NCBI GenBank assembly: GCA_019614645.1 | Contig: JABWDB010000002.1 | Location: 13,367,501 to 13,431,500 of the forward strand | Length of the DNA: 64,000 nt | Direction: 5' to 3' | From: Stratiolaelaps scimitus | Lineage: Eukaryota > Arthropoda > Arachnida > Mesostigmata > Laelapidae | Shown here: piece by piece, positions 12,800-25,399 of the stretch | Position numbering within the stretch: position 1 is the stretch's first letter | How the letters are laid out: each line of letters starts with the position of its first letter | Program-made: the position numbers and the translations under genes | The notes under the pieces: generated by a model | The model's database searches: none | Told to the model about the DNA's origin: nothing | The model's input: the letters and a program-made list of their open reading frames with translations, nothing else

Positions 12800-15340
12800 T
12801 GCAAGCTCATCCCGTCGCGCTGTCAATTACGCTAACTTGAATAAGCTATACCGGATCAAACCGTGATTAAGCCACGCCGTATTACGCAATCATAATCCCC
12901 AATCAGTCGAAATATCTAACCGAAATGAAACCGATCGGACAGACTGTATGGCTTCCAGCTTTCCGAGGGGTACCGAAAAGCAGCACACTACGCAGAAAGC
13001 AGATCGAACTGTGCGGGGAAACGCGTCAGAGCTATTGAGCCAATTTGGCCGGTCGCTTGTGTTTGGCCGGCCGTGACCGGGGAACAGCCATGCATCAGCC
13101 AGCGACAGAGGTCCGTATTCTATTCCGATCATGCCGAGTGTTGTGCGGCCAGCCCTAGTATGTCTAGTCACGTGTCTAAGTCATTCGTTTGGGCGCGAGG
13201 CGGCAACTTTTCCTGTGGTGCGAACGGGATCTTTCAAGCCAGCCAGAGATCCAATTGGAACAGTTAGTCCACTGAGTCCGATCGCAGAGGGCTGATATCC
13301 AATGCAAGTAAAAGATATCGCTATCAAGTGTACAACTCGCTGACGCCCAATTCTTTACACGAGCGTTATGCAGTAGAAAATAAGCCTCCACATCAACGAT
13401 TGTATTCGATGTTACGCCGATCGAGAAGATTGCCAGGGGACGGCTGGTGTTTTCTTTTTCTCGTGTGATAAATAAAGTATAGAAATACAATAAGTTCGCA
13501 GCAAACAAACGCGTAAACATTTAGTTCATATTCCGTATTCGCGTTGATTTAGTAGCGTTGTATGAGGGGACACCTATGAGATTAGACAATACGGGTTGAG
13601 TTAGCAAGAAAAGTCGCCTCGTAGAAGTATGCAGGCTAAATCGACGCCGGAATATACAATGTGTTGACTTCCTGTTCTCATCGCACTAATGCACTGTTGT
13701 GCCCCTTCGACCGGCTTCTGACATCGTAAAACATTAAGGCTAACTACAGCCAAAGTACTTCAATTAGCACCTCCTAGCGAAGCCTATCTATTATATTAGG
13801 GCTCGCTCGCTTGCGGCTCGGATAAACAGCCAGCCATACAAGATCGCTCGTGGAATGAAGGATCACAAAATACAACCGCAAGAAGATGGCGAGCTGTTGT
13901 ATTTACATGTATTCATTTCTTGAATAACGATAGTGTGTTAAACACCGTGAGTAGATCGAAGTGCGATCGAGAATCAACGAATTTTTAAAAATTATGATTG
14001 TACATATATATATAAGTAAGTCGCATGCCGGGCAGTAAAGAATATCACTGGTGAGAACAACTGCTCAGTTGACCACACCCTGTGTATTTCATGTAGAACA
14101 GGCTAGACTATCGTAAGGATGTCCCGTAAATCCGCTGGTGGGCGATATAGGGGCAAACTACCAGCTTGTCTTCTCGATAGGGGTCTTCTGTGCTTCTAAT
14201 AGAGTAAATAATAAGAAATAAAAGGCGACGCAAACACTCGCGATGTGTAGGTGCCTTCTGCGTGCTTATTATTTATTTTGCTGAACAGAGCGTGTCTGGC
14301 ATTATGCCGCTCATGGAGCCAATAGAATCGGGAACTCTTCGCAGTCCACCATACCACCATCTTTGAAGATGTTCGAAACGATAAGGTTTTTATCTTTTCA
14401 AAACACACGCATGGCCAAGCAGACCGACCGATGAGCCGATGCGTGCCAGGCCTGCGAATACGATGCTTTCACTGAAATTAGCATCGTTTCCGCTAGATCG
14501 TGATTGTTTTGATAGATGCGCATGCTTGATAGATTTCGACTCCCTCTTAAGACTGATGAAATGAGCCTCCTAGTTGAATTGTCAGGTAAGTACTGTCGGC
14601 GGTATTTGTTGAGCCGTTTCAACTATAAGAACTTGTAGCTGACAAGGGATATAGGAGAGGGGAATAAGTCAAGAATAGAGGACGTTTGGTGAAGGGTGGC
14701 TAGCGGCATTGGAGAGTCATGATAAACACTCTACCCAACCTATCCAACAGCAGCGCATACCTTATTGGCCAACTAGTTTATTTGAACGAAGTGCACTTGG
14801 CTGGGACTCGTGCTGGATTTACGCCTCAGGGTATACCAGTTCCGTTTCTCGTTGGTGCCGTTGCGAACTGCTGTTCTGTTGCTGTTAGCACAGAGGACTT
14901 AAATATCACAGAAATGTATGAACAGGGTTCAGTCGGTGGCGATTCCGGCAACTTATCTATTTAGTCAAATTCACGCAGGAATCACATCCGCTCAACGAAC
15001 TTCATACCTCACACTTGGAGATTTCTGCAATTAAGCGCAAGCGTTATTAGCGCACGCCATAGAGTAAATATGAGCTATTTATTATTTGAAAATTATTTGG
15101 AAAGTTCATTGGAAAATGATCGCGTGAAGTAGTCTGCGATGCGACCCGGCCACGTGACGTAATGAACGTCCAGTTATTATTAGATTTATTAACCAGAAGA
15201 AGGACAGCGTGTGTATTAGTTTGTCTCACGCGACGCGTATACGAATGAATATATTAATGCTACACAACCGACATCGTCTCGGTCACGTATGCAACGCGAC
15301 GCGTGTTGTCAGTTCGAGCCAAAGCTGCAGCTAACATCAA
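12800..15340. other. Gene-free stretch
   Basis: I see no supportable gene. Composition is mixed, stops are frequent in all frames, and no domain-like reading appears. Short TA repeats occur near 14,005. Small open frames, such as one of 81 codons at 14,719-14,964, lack family features and splice support. Confidence 0.5.
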
Positions 15341-15342
15341 AT

Positions 15343-15496
15343 TCATATAAAGGTAAAGCTTTATTGGTTTATTAAACGAGCTGCAATTTGGCAATGCTTA
15401 AGCTCTCTTATATGTCATCATCACGCAGCGGGGCTCGAACCTGCAGCTTCTGGCAACAGATAGCCAGAGACTTAGCCGCCCAAGCCACCGAGCTGA
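15343..15496 (-). repeat. tRNA-derived SINE copy 1
   Basis: On the minus strand the element starts with a tRNA-like head. The A box region reads GGTGGCTTGGGCGGCTAA and the B box reads GGTTCGAGCCC. The head is followed by a tail containing GACATATAAGA, TTGCAGCTCGTTTAA, AAACC and TTTACCT. The same order of head and tail blocks occurs in the copy at 51,603-51,757, which marks this as an interspersed element rather than a tRNA gene. The anticodon arm is disrupted and the acceptor ends do not pair. Confidence 0.7.
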
Positions 15497-15499
15497 TAC

Positions 15500-18400
15500 T
15501 AACGACATCATCTTTTTGCTCGAGCCAGATCGGCTAAGTGCTACAATGCCATACTAATATATGTTTACAAGAGAGGACATCGAAACGCAGTCGACCCCCT
15601 AATGAGACACCACTGACGACCTTTGCGACTAGACACACAGGCTAACCAATAGAGTAAGCGACGGCGCCGGCGACGCCAACTCGAAACACGTAAGAACAGA
15701 TTTGAAAAGATCGGCTCAAGCGCGGCCAAAGAAAATCAAAGATTTGCTTCTGCTACAAGATGTCCCACCATCGATCAGCCCTCATCCTACCTCGAACTGT
15801 CCGCCGCGGCCTCCAACGCTCGTCTCAGCGGTGCAACTTCTTTCTTCGGCTAATATTGCACATATGAGGCCACGCAACGCATCTATAAGCATGGCGAGCG
15901 CACACAGTCGCGAAGGGCGCGCCAGCGACAACGCAAGTGAAATGTTCATTCGCGCTGGCCGCTCGAGTACTACGTATAACTACGTATCTGCAGTGTTTAT
16001 GACATCGGCATATGTCGTACGAAGTCCTCCGATCCGCCGCAGAATACTTATTAAAATGTGTAGCTCGTCACATCTGATTTGTAGCGGTTTTCGAAGCCTA
16101 CCCGGCTATGCACGGATGACAATCCCCGGTAGGAAGGCGGAGTATAATAACATCCTAACCGTGGCCTCCCTCTCTCCCTCTCTCTCTCTCTCTCTCTGCC
16201 TCTCTCACCGTCTCTCGTAAGGATCAGTGAATGCATGCACGCTTTGGGGCGCGATTTATTGGAGGTCTTGTCGTCATATATCTTTCGGTATCCCTCCCTA
16301 CCACCGCAAGCGGCAGCTGAAGGCTGGCCAGAAAAACAGATAACTTTCCCAGCCCGTTCCGTCGCACGGGTCCAGAGGACCCGAAGGCTGCTGAGCGAGG
16401 GGGAGTGGTGGTAAAACAATATTGCGAGATACAGATAAAGGACAAAGAGAAGGTCGGCCGCCTGCCTCCCTATTCGGATGATGGTGCTGTAATCGTCAAG
16501 TTGCACCTGCTGATATCGTGGATGAAGGGAAGGGTTCCGCTCGGATTAACTTTCCGATTACTATTATTATTTCGCGCTGTAGTTTATACGAGGTGGGTTG
16601 ATATGGCCACCGAAGAAATATGATTTGATTTGCTCGCATCAAGTTTACAAGCAGTTTATACTATGCTTACAGCTTTTCGTGCCACAGTGGCTAAATCGAC
16701 ATCATCATTGCAGTTATTATATAGGACGATGCGTCGTTAACAAATAAATCAATTTAATTTTGTATTTAAGCTGACCATTAATCACTTGGACCAGCCACTG
16801 TATCGGTCTTCATATAATCATTGATAACAATGGTGTATAGTTTGGGAACTCTTTCTTTATCTGTTGAATTTGATAATGTGGATGGTATACGCCGTACCCG
16901 GTTCGCACGGTGGATTTGACCACCTTAAAATGCAACGTCACCGTCTAATGATTGTGCAATTAATAGTGAGCTCTAAGTAGCTGTAAAAAGCAACGAGAAA
17001 ACTAAGCGCAATATGAATAGTGTCACCTTTAATAATCACTGCGTATTACTAACACCACCTTATGGCAACTTCGACAGCCTTAAAAGCTACTTTCTAGAAA
17101 GATCGAGATCATGACGACCTAGGGCGAGATTTCCGTCAACAAAAATAACAGCTCTAACAGCAAATATTATGTTGCCAATCAAACGCGCTAGCAGTATTCT
17201 CCTTCAAGGCATCCCAGACCTCGTGACGTTCGACACCCGGGCGATAACATTGGGCGTGTGTGCACCAAAAATGTGCGACACTGTTGGCCAAATTGAAGCA
17301 TGTGGATGTATGTATAATAATATGCGCGGATAGATGGCCACTACTGCACCACCGGCGTTCGCCTCTAGCCTAGGTAGGACAGAGCATATGGAGGGCGGCA
17401 CAGAAGAAGGCAGATGTTCACTCAGCTGTAAAGTATTGCCCCTTGACTTTTATGATCAATAGGCAATGGGATCACCCGCTATCTGCAATTGCCCTCGCGT
17501 TTGCCCAGCGGCGATCACCCTCGAGACCGCCACGTATCGTGTGTATATATACATATATGTATATATATATATATAGGAACACCTAACTATACGATTACGG
17601 TATTGAACCACATCCAGCACACACGTGTATGTAGATTTATTTATTTACAATAGCAATAACATTCTTAATAAGCTGACTATCAGACATAAATTTATACTGA
17701 TAAAGAACTATAATATAATCTAAAAAATGAGAATGAGGAGGACGTTTAGTTTATTTCAGAAAATTGACGCAAATGCCATATAATGTATGGAGGCAATCGA
17801 TACAGTAGCCTATGCAATACCAATTGTGAGCAGTCCGGTCACGACTACCTGATAGACAGTAGGAACGCGACGCTAGGGATACGCAAGGTTGAGCTTATGG
17901 GCGGAAAGGTCTGGCGAATCAACCTGTTTCGTTACACCGGCCGAATTAGCATAATAATCAATACGGAACTACTATATACTATGTCACATGTCTTTGGGCA
18001 TAATTGCTTCAAAATTTCTAAGTAGCTTAAGTGCCATCGCGGTTTTTAGTGACATCAATCCCTCTATCTCTAATGTGCTTTTGTATTTATAACTTGATAG
18101 CACTGCATGCCAGTGTATTCGCCGTTAGATTTGTATAAGAGTAGTTCGCCGGCATCGCATTGACACGTGGCACCCTCTAGTGACCTGGTGACTCAACGGT
18201 GGATTTGAGCGTGTACCTCTGCCAGAAGCAAGGTAAAACGAACAGCTGATGGGTATGATCGTTAGGTGGGTGGTCGTGGTGTGGGTCGTGTAATGAATGC
18301 ACTATGCGAATGTGCAATTGGCCGATTCGCAGAAGGCAATAGTCTAGTGCACAATCGAATTTCGAATTTTTGAAGCATGCTCTCATATCGAGAGAAAGGG

Positions 18401-18560
18401 ACGTTTGTACCGTTAGAAAAACGGCTCGCTCATTAAGCTAGTGCATCTCTTTGGTTTACCCAACCGCCCTAAGCGTCGATGGTGTATTATTTTGGTTTTT
18501 TTTTTCTACACCCATAGAATTGATTACACTGCCTGAGTAATGGAATACCACTGAGTGATG
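15500..18560. other. Gene-free stretch
   Basis: No gene is supportable. There is a (CT)n tract at 16,169-16,198 and a TA/CA-type run at 17,541-17,575. A 172-codon frame at 15,702-16,220 on plus and a 151-codon frame on minus overlap it and owe much of their length to the CT tract. The remainder is AT-rich. Confidence 0.5.
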
Positions 18561-18569
18561 CCCTCAATT

Positions 18570-19760
18570 AATCTATAACTCCCGCTCGTTGACAAGTGTG
18601 CTCACAAGAACGTTTCGGAGAGAGAGAGCCGTGCAGTTCGTTCCTACTCATCTTGAAGGAGTAAGTGAGGCCGATCTTGCCGACTGTCCCCGGTTTCTTA
18701 CTCAGCGTGGACGCCCATCTCAGGGGTGGGGGAGGGACTATATCCGTTGCTTTTTGTTTTGCTGTCGTACGAGGCACGGGATTCCGTACAAGTCAAAATG
18801 TGGCGGGAAATAAGGCGAACGAAAGGACAGAGAAAAGGGGTTCACGGAGGTTGAGAACGAAGAAGCACCGCCAGCCTAAAGCCCTCTATCCCGACGGGCT
18901 AACGTCTATCCGTGCCAGCAACTCCTTTGAAGCTGACAAAATCCGACTGATAAAAGAAGCAGCTATTGACGACGCGAGTAGCAGTAGCACCAACGGCAGC
19001 CAGCGGTCAATAGATAGGTATCAGTTGTGTCCTTCTAGCAGTGGCCGGCATCGGGAGCCAATGGGGAGGGGGTTCGGTGGATGTAGGAGATCCTACAGCC
19101 TGTAGGGTCCCACATCCAGCACCCCGCACTGGATGTCTGCTGCCTCACCATCACCGTCAACTGCGTTGCGTTGGCCAGATGAGTGAGCAGCTCCCGGCAG
19201 ACCGCTCTGGCAGGGTCTTTTCCTCCACTAATGCTCTTTTGTTGTTCCATTCAATTGGCGGCTTGTTTCTCTCCTCCTGGCCAGCCCCACCAAACATCCC
19301 CATGACACAAACATCCCCCGAACGCAGTATCTCTCCATCTTCTGATGTGTTCTGCCTTGTCTACTTCACGGGAGTGGCTTGCAACAACCCCCAGGCCTGG
19401 TCGCTAGCCTGGGGGCCATCAGGCACCGTGTCTTTACCTACTACTTCCATCACTCCGACAGGACCATTCTTAGTTGACCCCAAGTCGAGCCCAGGACACC
19501 CGCCCGCTTGCGTGGTTCAGGTGGATGGATCCAATTGGCCTTGGTCCTCTTCCTTAAGCATCGTACCACTGATAGCTCCGCGTTTCGGCTTTTCTGATGC
19601 CAAAGTGCTACCAAGACCATCACGAAGGAACGCCACTTCGCGCCGCCTCACCATACAACAGGGTTGGGGCCCCGGACTCTTATTGCATACACCAGCAGCA
19701 TCTATAGACACCGTTGGCCGGCGTCATGCAACACTGCGCATGCGATGAACAATGAAGCAA
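18570..19760. other. GC-rich block with long open frames, unassigned
   Basis: This block is GC-rich. A plus-strand frame is open for 235 codons at 19,041-19,748 and another for 146 codons at 18,665-19,105. A minus frame at 19,517-19,711 is also open. Their products are Ser/Pro/Thr-rich without domains, and none has a convincing start and splice context. An untranslated or lineage-specific exon cannot be excluded. Confidence 0.35.
19067..19126. repeat. Imperfect 60-bp palindrome
   Basis: The arms GGGG..GGTGGATGT and ACATCCAGCACCCC flank an inner palindrome GATCCTACAG / CTGTAGGGTC. The fold is nearly continuous with almost no loop, so it looks like a cruciform-type palindrome rather than a miRNA precursor. 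Confidence 0.6.
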
Positions 19761-19769
19761 CTGAGCACC

Positions 19770-22700
19770 AGACAGACTCAGCTAGTGATCTAAGGAATAA
19801 TCGAGTATCCCTTCTACATACTCGCACCTAGAATAATTAAACGAAGATGCTTTTCATTGTTTCTTAGAACGTGGCAGATTCGCCACATTCTACCACTGTG
19901 TGATGTGGGCACGAGCTTCCTGGAGAATATCACACGTGTGGATTTTTCTACGGAACTCGCCTCAATCCCCTCTTGCTTCAAATCGCACCGGACTGAACCC
20001 CGCTATGCATCACACGCTCGCACTGAACCACATATATAATAGTGAATATAGTACGATACTATTTGCAAAACGCCAGACACGCCAACACCATCGACTTGAC
20101 GACAACAACACAGTCGAAATAGGGAGCGACAAATGAATGACCATTGTGGCTCACTTCCGCCTGGCGACCCCAACGGTTGCTGTATTTTTGCTGCCACTGC
20201 ACTTGTCGTCGTCGTCGTCATAGCTAGCTGGAGGCCCACGTTACGTTTAAGGACGTAATGGCGATCTCTCGAAAAGTTCCCTCCGGATGGGTCCCGGTGA
20301 ATGAGCCTTCCGACATCTCTTCTCTCCTGCCCGACCCCGTTCTCTCCTTCGGCAAGCGGCAATGACAATGAATCAATGAACAAAGCTGATTATCCCCTCC
20401 TTCTATTCATCTTCGTTAGTGAGCAGCTACCGAAAGTTGTAATCATAGTAATAATCGAGCCGTTTATCGAGACAAAGGACGTGGGCTGGTCCTGCTGCGG
20501 CTGCCGCTGCCGAACCCCCGCGCGAGAGAGAGAGAGAGAGAGAGAGGCGCCTAGTAAATCTAGCAAAACGGAAAAATGAACGAACGATGAGAACGGCCAA
20601 TGGAAGAAGGAAGAGATCGCTTAATTTCTTGCGAAAATCCATTCCGACTGCATGGTTTTCACTTTGTCACGCTTCGTATATGTAATATATCGAGCTGCGC
20701 ATGCGCCGCATGTAGCGATGGACATGAGCCTTGCAGCGTGGTACGAGTCGTCCGAGCCGAAAAAAGGACCGCTTTTGTTTCAAGAAAAGGCAGGATATTT
20801 CACAGCTTAGAAATAAAAGTGCATTTGATTGGCAGAGGAGCAATTTGTGGAAGACATTGGGGGGCACGGCCTAACGATCTCTGTTCACGTTAAAGAGTAA
20901 TGCCCGTTGCGGATGACAACTTGACGACGAGCTTCATCTACACTGTAAACTAAACACATAGAACGTAAATGGAGTTTTAACCCTACAACGAACATAAACT
21001 GAGCACAGTCTATGGCAGAGTTAGGCTCGTGAGCACCAATATATACAGTTCTGCAATTCAAAATTAAAATCTGCCTACCGATTGTATATCCGCTTATTAC
21101 TCATCTAAGCGACGGCCCGGACTACCGAGTCTCTGTGGCTGGAGAGTAGCAGGGCCCTTTGCTAGTTCGCGCTTCATCGTGGGGAACATACGGTTCAGTT
21201 TATGTGAAACTCAGCAGGCGGCGCTGTATTTATATCTCCCGCTTAACCACCTGCCTATCTAAATACAGCTAGAATGACAGACACAAATGTGTTATGGCAA
21301 TGTTCGCATCTCAAGCCGAATGCGTTACGTTGGACAGGCCCTGACGAAATGTGACAGTCCCATCAAATGAATGTAAAGCGGGTCGTCCACTGAAATTCAA
21401 CCTCTTCCCTTGTCTCACACGACTAGTAGCACCGGCGGTAGCACACGCCGGGCATGTATCGCCCCTCCTCCACTATCCTGGTCCATCAGAACACCAGTCC
21501 TCCTTCCCATACACATATACGGCTAGACACTGTTTCGTATCACTCTATATCAGACGGGACAAGCCAGCGACCAGCAGGGCCGAACACCGAGCGGGCTGCC
21601 GGTTGCATGTCCTGCTTCCGCAGTATGCCACGTGTCCTTCGGTGAGGCCAATCTCGAAACAGCAGGAGACATCCGAGCCGGGCCCGCATTTCCACATCCT
21701 TTGCGTTTTCTCCGTTCTCTATATATCTCTCTCGCTCCCTCTCTTCCCCTCTGTCTCTCTCTCTCTATCTTCTGCTCTGCTTCTCACAAAAGTTTGCGAA
21801 GTCTTGATGGCAAATTGTTGCAAATCATGCAACCTGATAGCGAGCGACGGGTTTGTTAGCCCTCGTCGACGGTGTCCTCGTCGTAGTCGTCGCTGCTCTC
21901 GTCCGTCAGTGCCTCCAGTCCCCCAGTTTCGGGACCGCCAACCGTAGAAGGAAATGTGCAAGCCACACTACCCGCACATGGTTCTATCTGCGAACGAGTA
22001 ATATGGATACAGTAGACTTTCAGGGCCCAACGTCAGTGACAAGAGGAGGACGAGACAATGGCACATATGGGGAAGGAAGCTCGCTTCGCCATCTCGTACA
22101 GAACGAACTACAGCGTGACTCCAAAATCGAATACTAAGTGGTGGTAGATGTTCACGCTGGTTCGGGTATGGTTTTAACGTCGTCGAGAAAGTGTACCGCG
22201 GTAATTCATTTTGAGAACAGGAAACACAAGTAACTTGTACAATGGCGTATACTTTAGTTGAGGTAAAATTGAACTACTGTCGTTGCTTGGTAGCATTGTA
22301 GATTGTTTTCCCATATGGCCTCCGGGATGACCATATCTTTGACCCATGTGCGTGTCGAAAATGCTGGACATTTCACAGGAGTCATATGTACAATAAAAGC
22401 AACTTTTCCTTCAAGAAAAGGTTGACATGTCCCATTTAGCTCCAGTACATCTCCCCTCATATTTCCATATATATATATATATATATATATCAACACTGTG
22501 GACTTCGTCTTTTGGAGGGGCATGAACTGACACGAATCTAAGCGATCATTCTGCCGCTCGAATTAATCAAATTACCCAATATCAAGTGGTCAACCCTCGA
22601 ACAGGAGAAGCTGCTTTCAAGCTTAGCAATCACTGAACTCGCAACTCTCTGAGAAATCATGGCCCTAATATTTTCGAAAATTCCCAGTAGTAGAAGACGA

Positions 22701-23420
22701 AATCAATACTCCACGCACTTCTAGAGGAGCGCACACACGGACATGTACTAACTAACTAACCGGCAATAGTGAAGAGCAACAACGCGCATGGACAGAAGTA
22801 ATAGAGCCCAATCACGGATCTTAAACCTTGAAACCGCAGGTTCTGAAGTGTCTGATAAACTAGGTCTGCACAATGTGATCCTTCGCATTGGACTGATAGA
22901 CGCGATGGCTGTATGAGGTCATCAAGTAGTTGAGGCGATCGTCGAGTTACGCTACTAAATCGCCTGGCTAACTGTTATTTGAATTCTAAAATAGGCTCGC
23001 TAATGCAACGCATTTAAACGTGCTCAATACGTTGTGCTTCCCTAAATTCCTCGATTCCAGAAAGATACGGACAGATGCATTTCTGAACAAATCGGTACAT
23101 TACGGCCCAAATCTGGCGGTAATATTTGCATCTGTCAGTCAGGTCAGCATAAACAGATACGGTTGAGGAGCGCATCGAGAACCACACGAGAGGCCAAATG
23201 AGTTTCCACATTAACACACTTCGCCTCGCACACGGACGGCCTTCTTGGGCCGATCAAGACACGGATACATAGGGTTGCCTAGGGGGATCGTTATAGGGTC
23301 CAAATGGCCTCCGTTCTTCGAACGTTTATTTGAACGATATGTGGTTTTAAAAATCTTCCTTGATATTCTCGCCCATGAGGGGCTCCAACGATTAAAATAA
23401 TTTCAAATAGAGCGGATATC
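19770..23420. other. Gene-free stretch with microsatellites
   Basis: No supported gene. There is a (GA)n run at 20,524-20,546, (CT)n near 21,748-21,766, and a TA run at 22,467-22,490. GC-rich low-complexity DNA at 20.1-20.6 kb and 21.4-22.0 kb keeps overlapping frames open. A minus frame at 22,254-22,523 reads partly like protein, but it starts inside a TA repeat and has no clear splice sites. Confidence 0.5.
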
Positions 23421-23426
23421 TGGGTT

Positions 23427-23757
23427 TTACTGGTGCTGCCTCTCCGTGATCATGAAGACGGAGACCAGAAAAGGAAACCTTTCCATGATACCTCGAAAGG
23501 GCTGAGACCTGACCCTTTCCAAACAGGGAAAGATGGGGCTTACCTGGCGCCTTGCCTGGGATGCACTCCAGCTCCTCGGGCGCGATGGTCCGCCCGGGGC
23601 GTCCTGGCCCTCTGGGGTGCTCTCTCTGTAGAATTGTGTGCCCCATCTTTGTCAGTTTGGGAAAGTGGCAGGTATCAGTTCTTCTGAAGTGCAATGGAAA
23701 GGCCCTCTCCTGTGGCCTCCGTCAGCTTGATCATGGGAGGCCAGGCAGTGGGAGCAC
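23427..23757. repeat. Imperfect fold-back element, about 115-bp arms
   Basis: Bases 23,427-23,538 and the reverse complement of 23,641-23,757 align over most of their length. Shared blocks are TGATCA near the outer ends, CCTTTCCAT, GATACCT or its variant, CTTTCC-AAAC and AAAGATGGGG at the inner ends. The arms can be read as related peptides on opposite strands (GKVSFSGLRLHDHGE and GKALSCGLRQLDHGR), so they are diverged inverted copies of one sequence. A GC-rich loop of about 100 bases lies between them. I see no transposase. A fold-back transposon, or an inverted duplication of a former coding fragment, would both fit. Confidence 0.6.
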
Positions 23758-23759
23758 AG

Positions 23760-24549
23760 CCGGAAACAACGCGCCGACTCTTCGGTGAAATATTTCTCAT
23801 TTACGGCTTGCGTTTTGTAGAAAATCAAATTTACATCTGATCATTTTCCCTTCCCATCGGACCACCTTCCCTCATCAAGCGTAGAAAGGATCCAATTAAT
23901 CGGGCCCCTGCACAGTTCCACTGAGGAATCCTTATACCCGTTCTACCAGAAGGATGAACTTCATCAGCTTTGGGCAAAAGAACCTCCTGGACATACGTCG
24001 AACAAGCCAAGTGACAGTTAGTTGCTCGTTATGCGATTTGTGCGCGGGCCGGATTCCGTCCACCGATGCCAACCCTGTGTCGATGCTTTCAGTGTGGGGG
24101 ACCAGTATCCGACGTACCACCTGTTATAGGGGCGGAATCCCAAACCGCTCAAGCCTCAGACCTGACATTTATTTTATTTATATTTCTTTACACAAATGCA
24201 CACTCGACTTAAGCGGTAAACTGATTTATGAATGACCCATCTGTTCTGCTCGTTGCGGTCAATGGCCCTGTAACTGCTCTGTATATATATATAACTGGCA
24301 AAATCAGCCATCCGAAACGATGTTTGTTTACATTAGCATAAGAGAAGAAATACTTCGGATTACGGCTCCATCTAGCACAGTTCGTAAATGGGGTATAAAT
24401 ATTTATTGAGTAGGCTAATTCGTCGAGAGTGAGCTTTTTCCATCTATATACATTCATGTATTAGAACGCTGCATTTGCAGAATTAGCGTCTTGACATACC
24501 GCCCGCCTACATATCTGTGTCACTTGACATTCATTGACCTGGCTTATAC

Positions 24550-24585
<36 letters not shown>

Positions 24586-25200
24586 TCCTCTCCTTGGAAG
24601 AGGCAGTTGGGTCTTGGGTCACAAGGCAAGACGCTTTACAAACACGCAGGTGCTACTCCGAATAGGGTCGGAACGGTGTTCGGTCATTGTCAGTGAAATG
24701 GCTTCATTGACTTGAATCTAGGGAAAGACGCGCAGATGGGTAGTGCCATTGTATTAACTGCATCACTGCCGCTGAAATGTCATTATATAATAGCATATTA
24801 TAGCTTTGATGTTCAATGACTAACGAAAGCCGCCGAACGGATGAGTCACATTTGAGACGCAGCTACGCCCGCGTCCACCTGTGGGAGCAACCTGTAAGAG
24901 GCCTAGATCAGGACACGCGATTCAACATCCTTGCAATATTAAATATAAAGCATATTTCGAGAATTACTGCCGAGTATCGCCACGCGCGAGTACCGTCATA
25001 GGCGAATAGTATCAAATCAAACTGCGGCCGGAATGTTGTAGCATTTCGTGGAAAACGCCTACGTACGTCAACTCAATCAGAGGCGAATAGCCGAGCCTAG
25101 GAACCAGCACAATGATGTCACTGCTGCTACTAACAGCAGTTAGCGGCGTTCATGCTAAACAGTACACCTCTATGGTAAACCACTCACTGCGTACGTACTT
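23760..25200. other. Gene-free stretch
   Basis: No supportable gene. A long uninterrupted (CT)n tract occupies 24,554-24,582 and a short TA run lies near 24,282-24,292. Other DNA is AT-rich with many stops. Confidence 0.5.
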
Positions 25201-25202
25201 AC

Positions 25203-25338
25203 CGTAAGCGATGCGCCACTCGTTGTCACGATATATCCATTGGAAGTGGCGTCGAGGTTTCCTCATCGATTCCCCGCTGGTGTACTTGCGGAGCGAGCCC
25301 CGGAAGGAGCTGCGTACGCGCCTCACGCTCATCGACAT
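25203..25338 (-). CDS. Possible first coding exon, unknown protein
   Basis: On the minus strand an ATG at 25,338 (context CACAATGTC) opens 45 codons that run directly into a consensus splice donor, TACG|GTAAGT, with GT at 25,202-25,201. The codons end in G or C far more often than the flanking AT-rich DNA would predict. The peptide is strongly basic, with Arg/Ser clusters near residues 6-18 and 26-30 and an aromatic patch HFQWIYRDNEW near 31-41, and has no signal peptide. I recognise no family. The plus strand is also open over this piece, so strand is not certain. A following exon was not found; it would have to enter at phase 1 to the left of this position. Confidence 0.4.
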
Positions 25339-25399
25339 TGTGCCGCACTTGTTTTCCACCGAGATGGATATAGAGATATATATATATATATATAATGGA

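Noticed and set aside
22174..22523. Protein-like minus-strand frames
   Set aside because: Two overlapping frames compete, one starts in a TA microsatellite, and no acceptor or donor is convincing.
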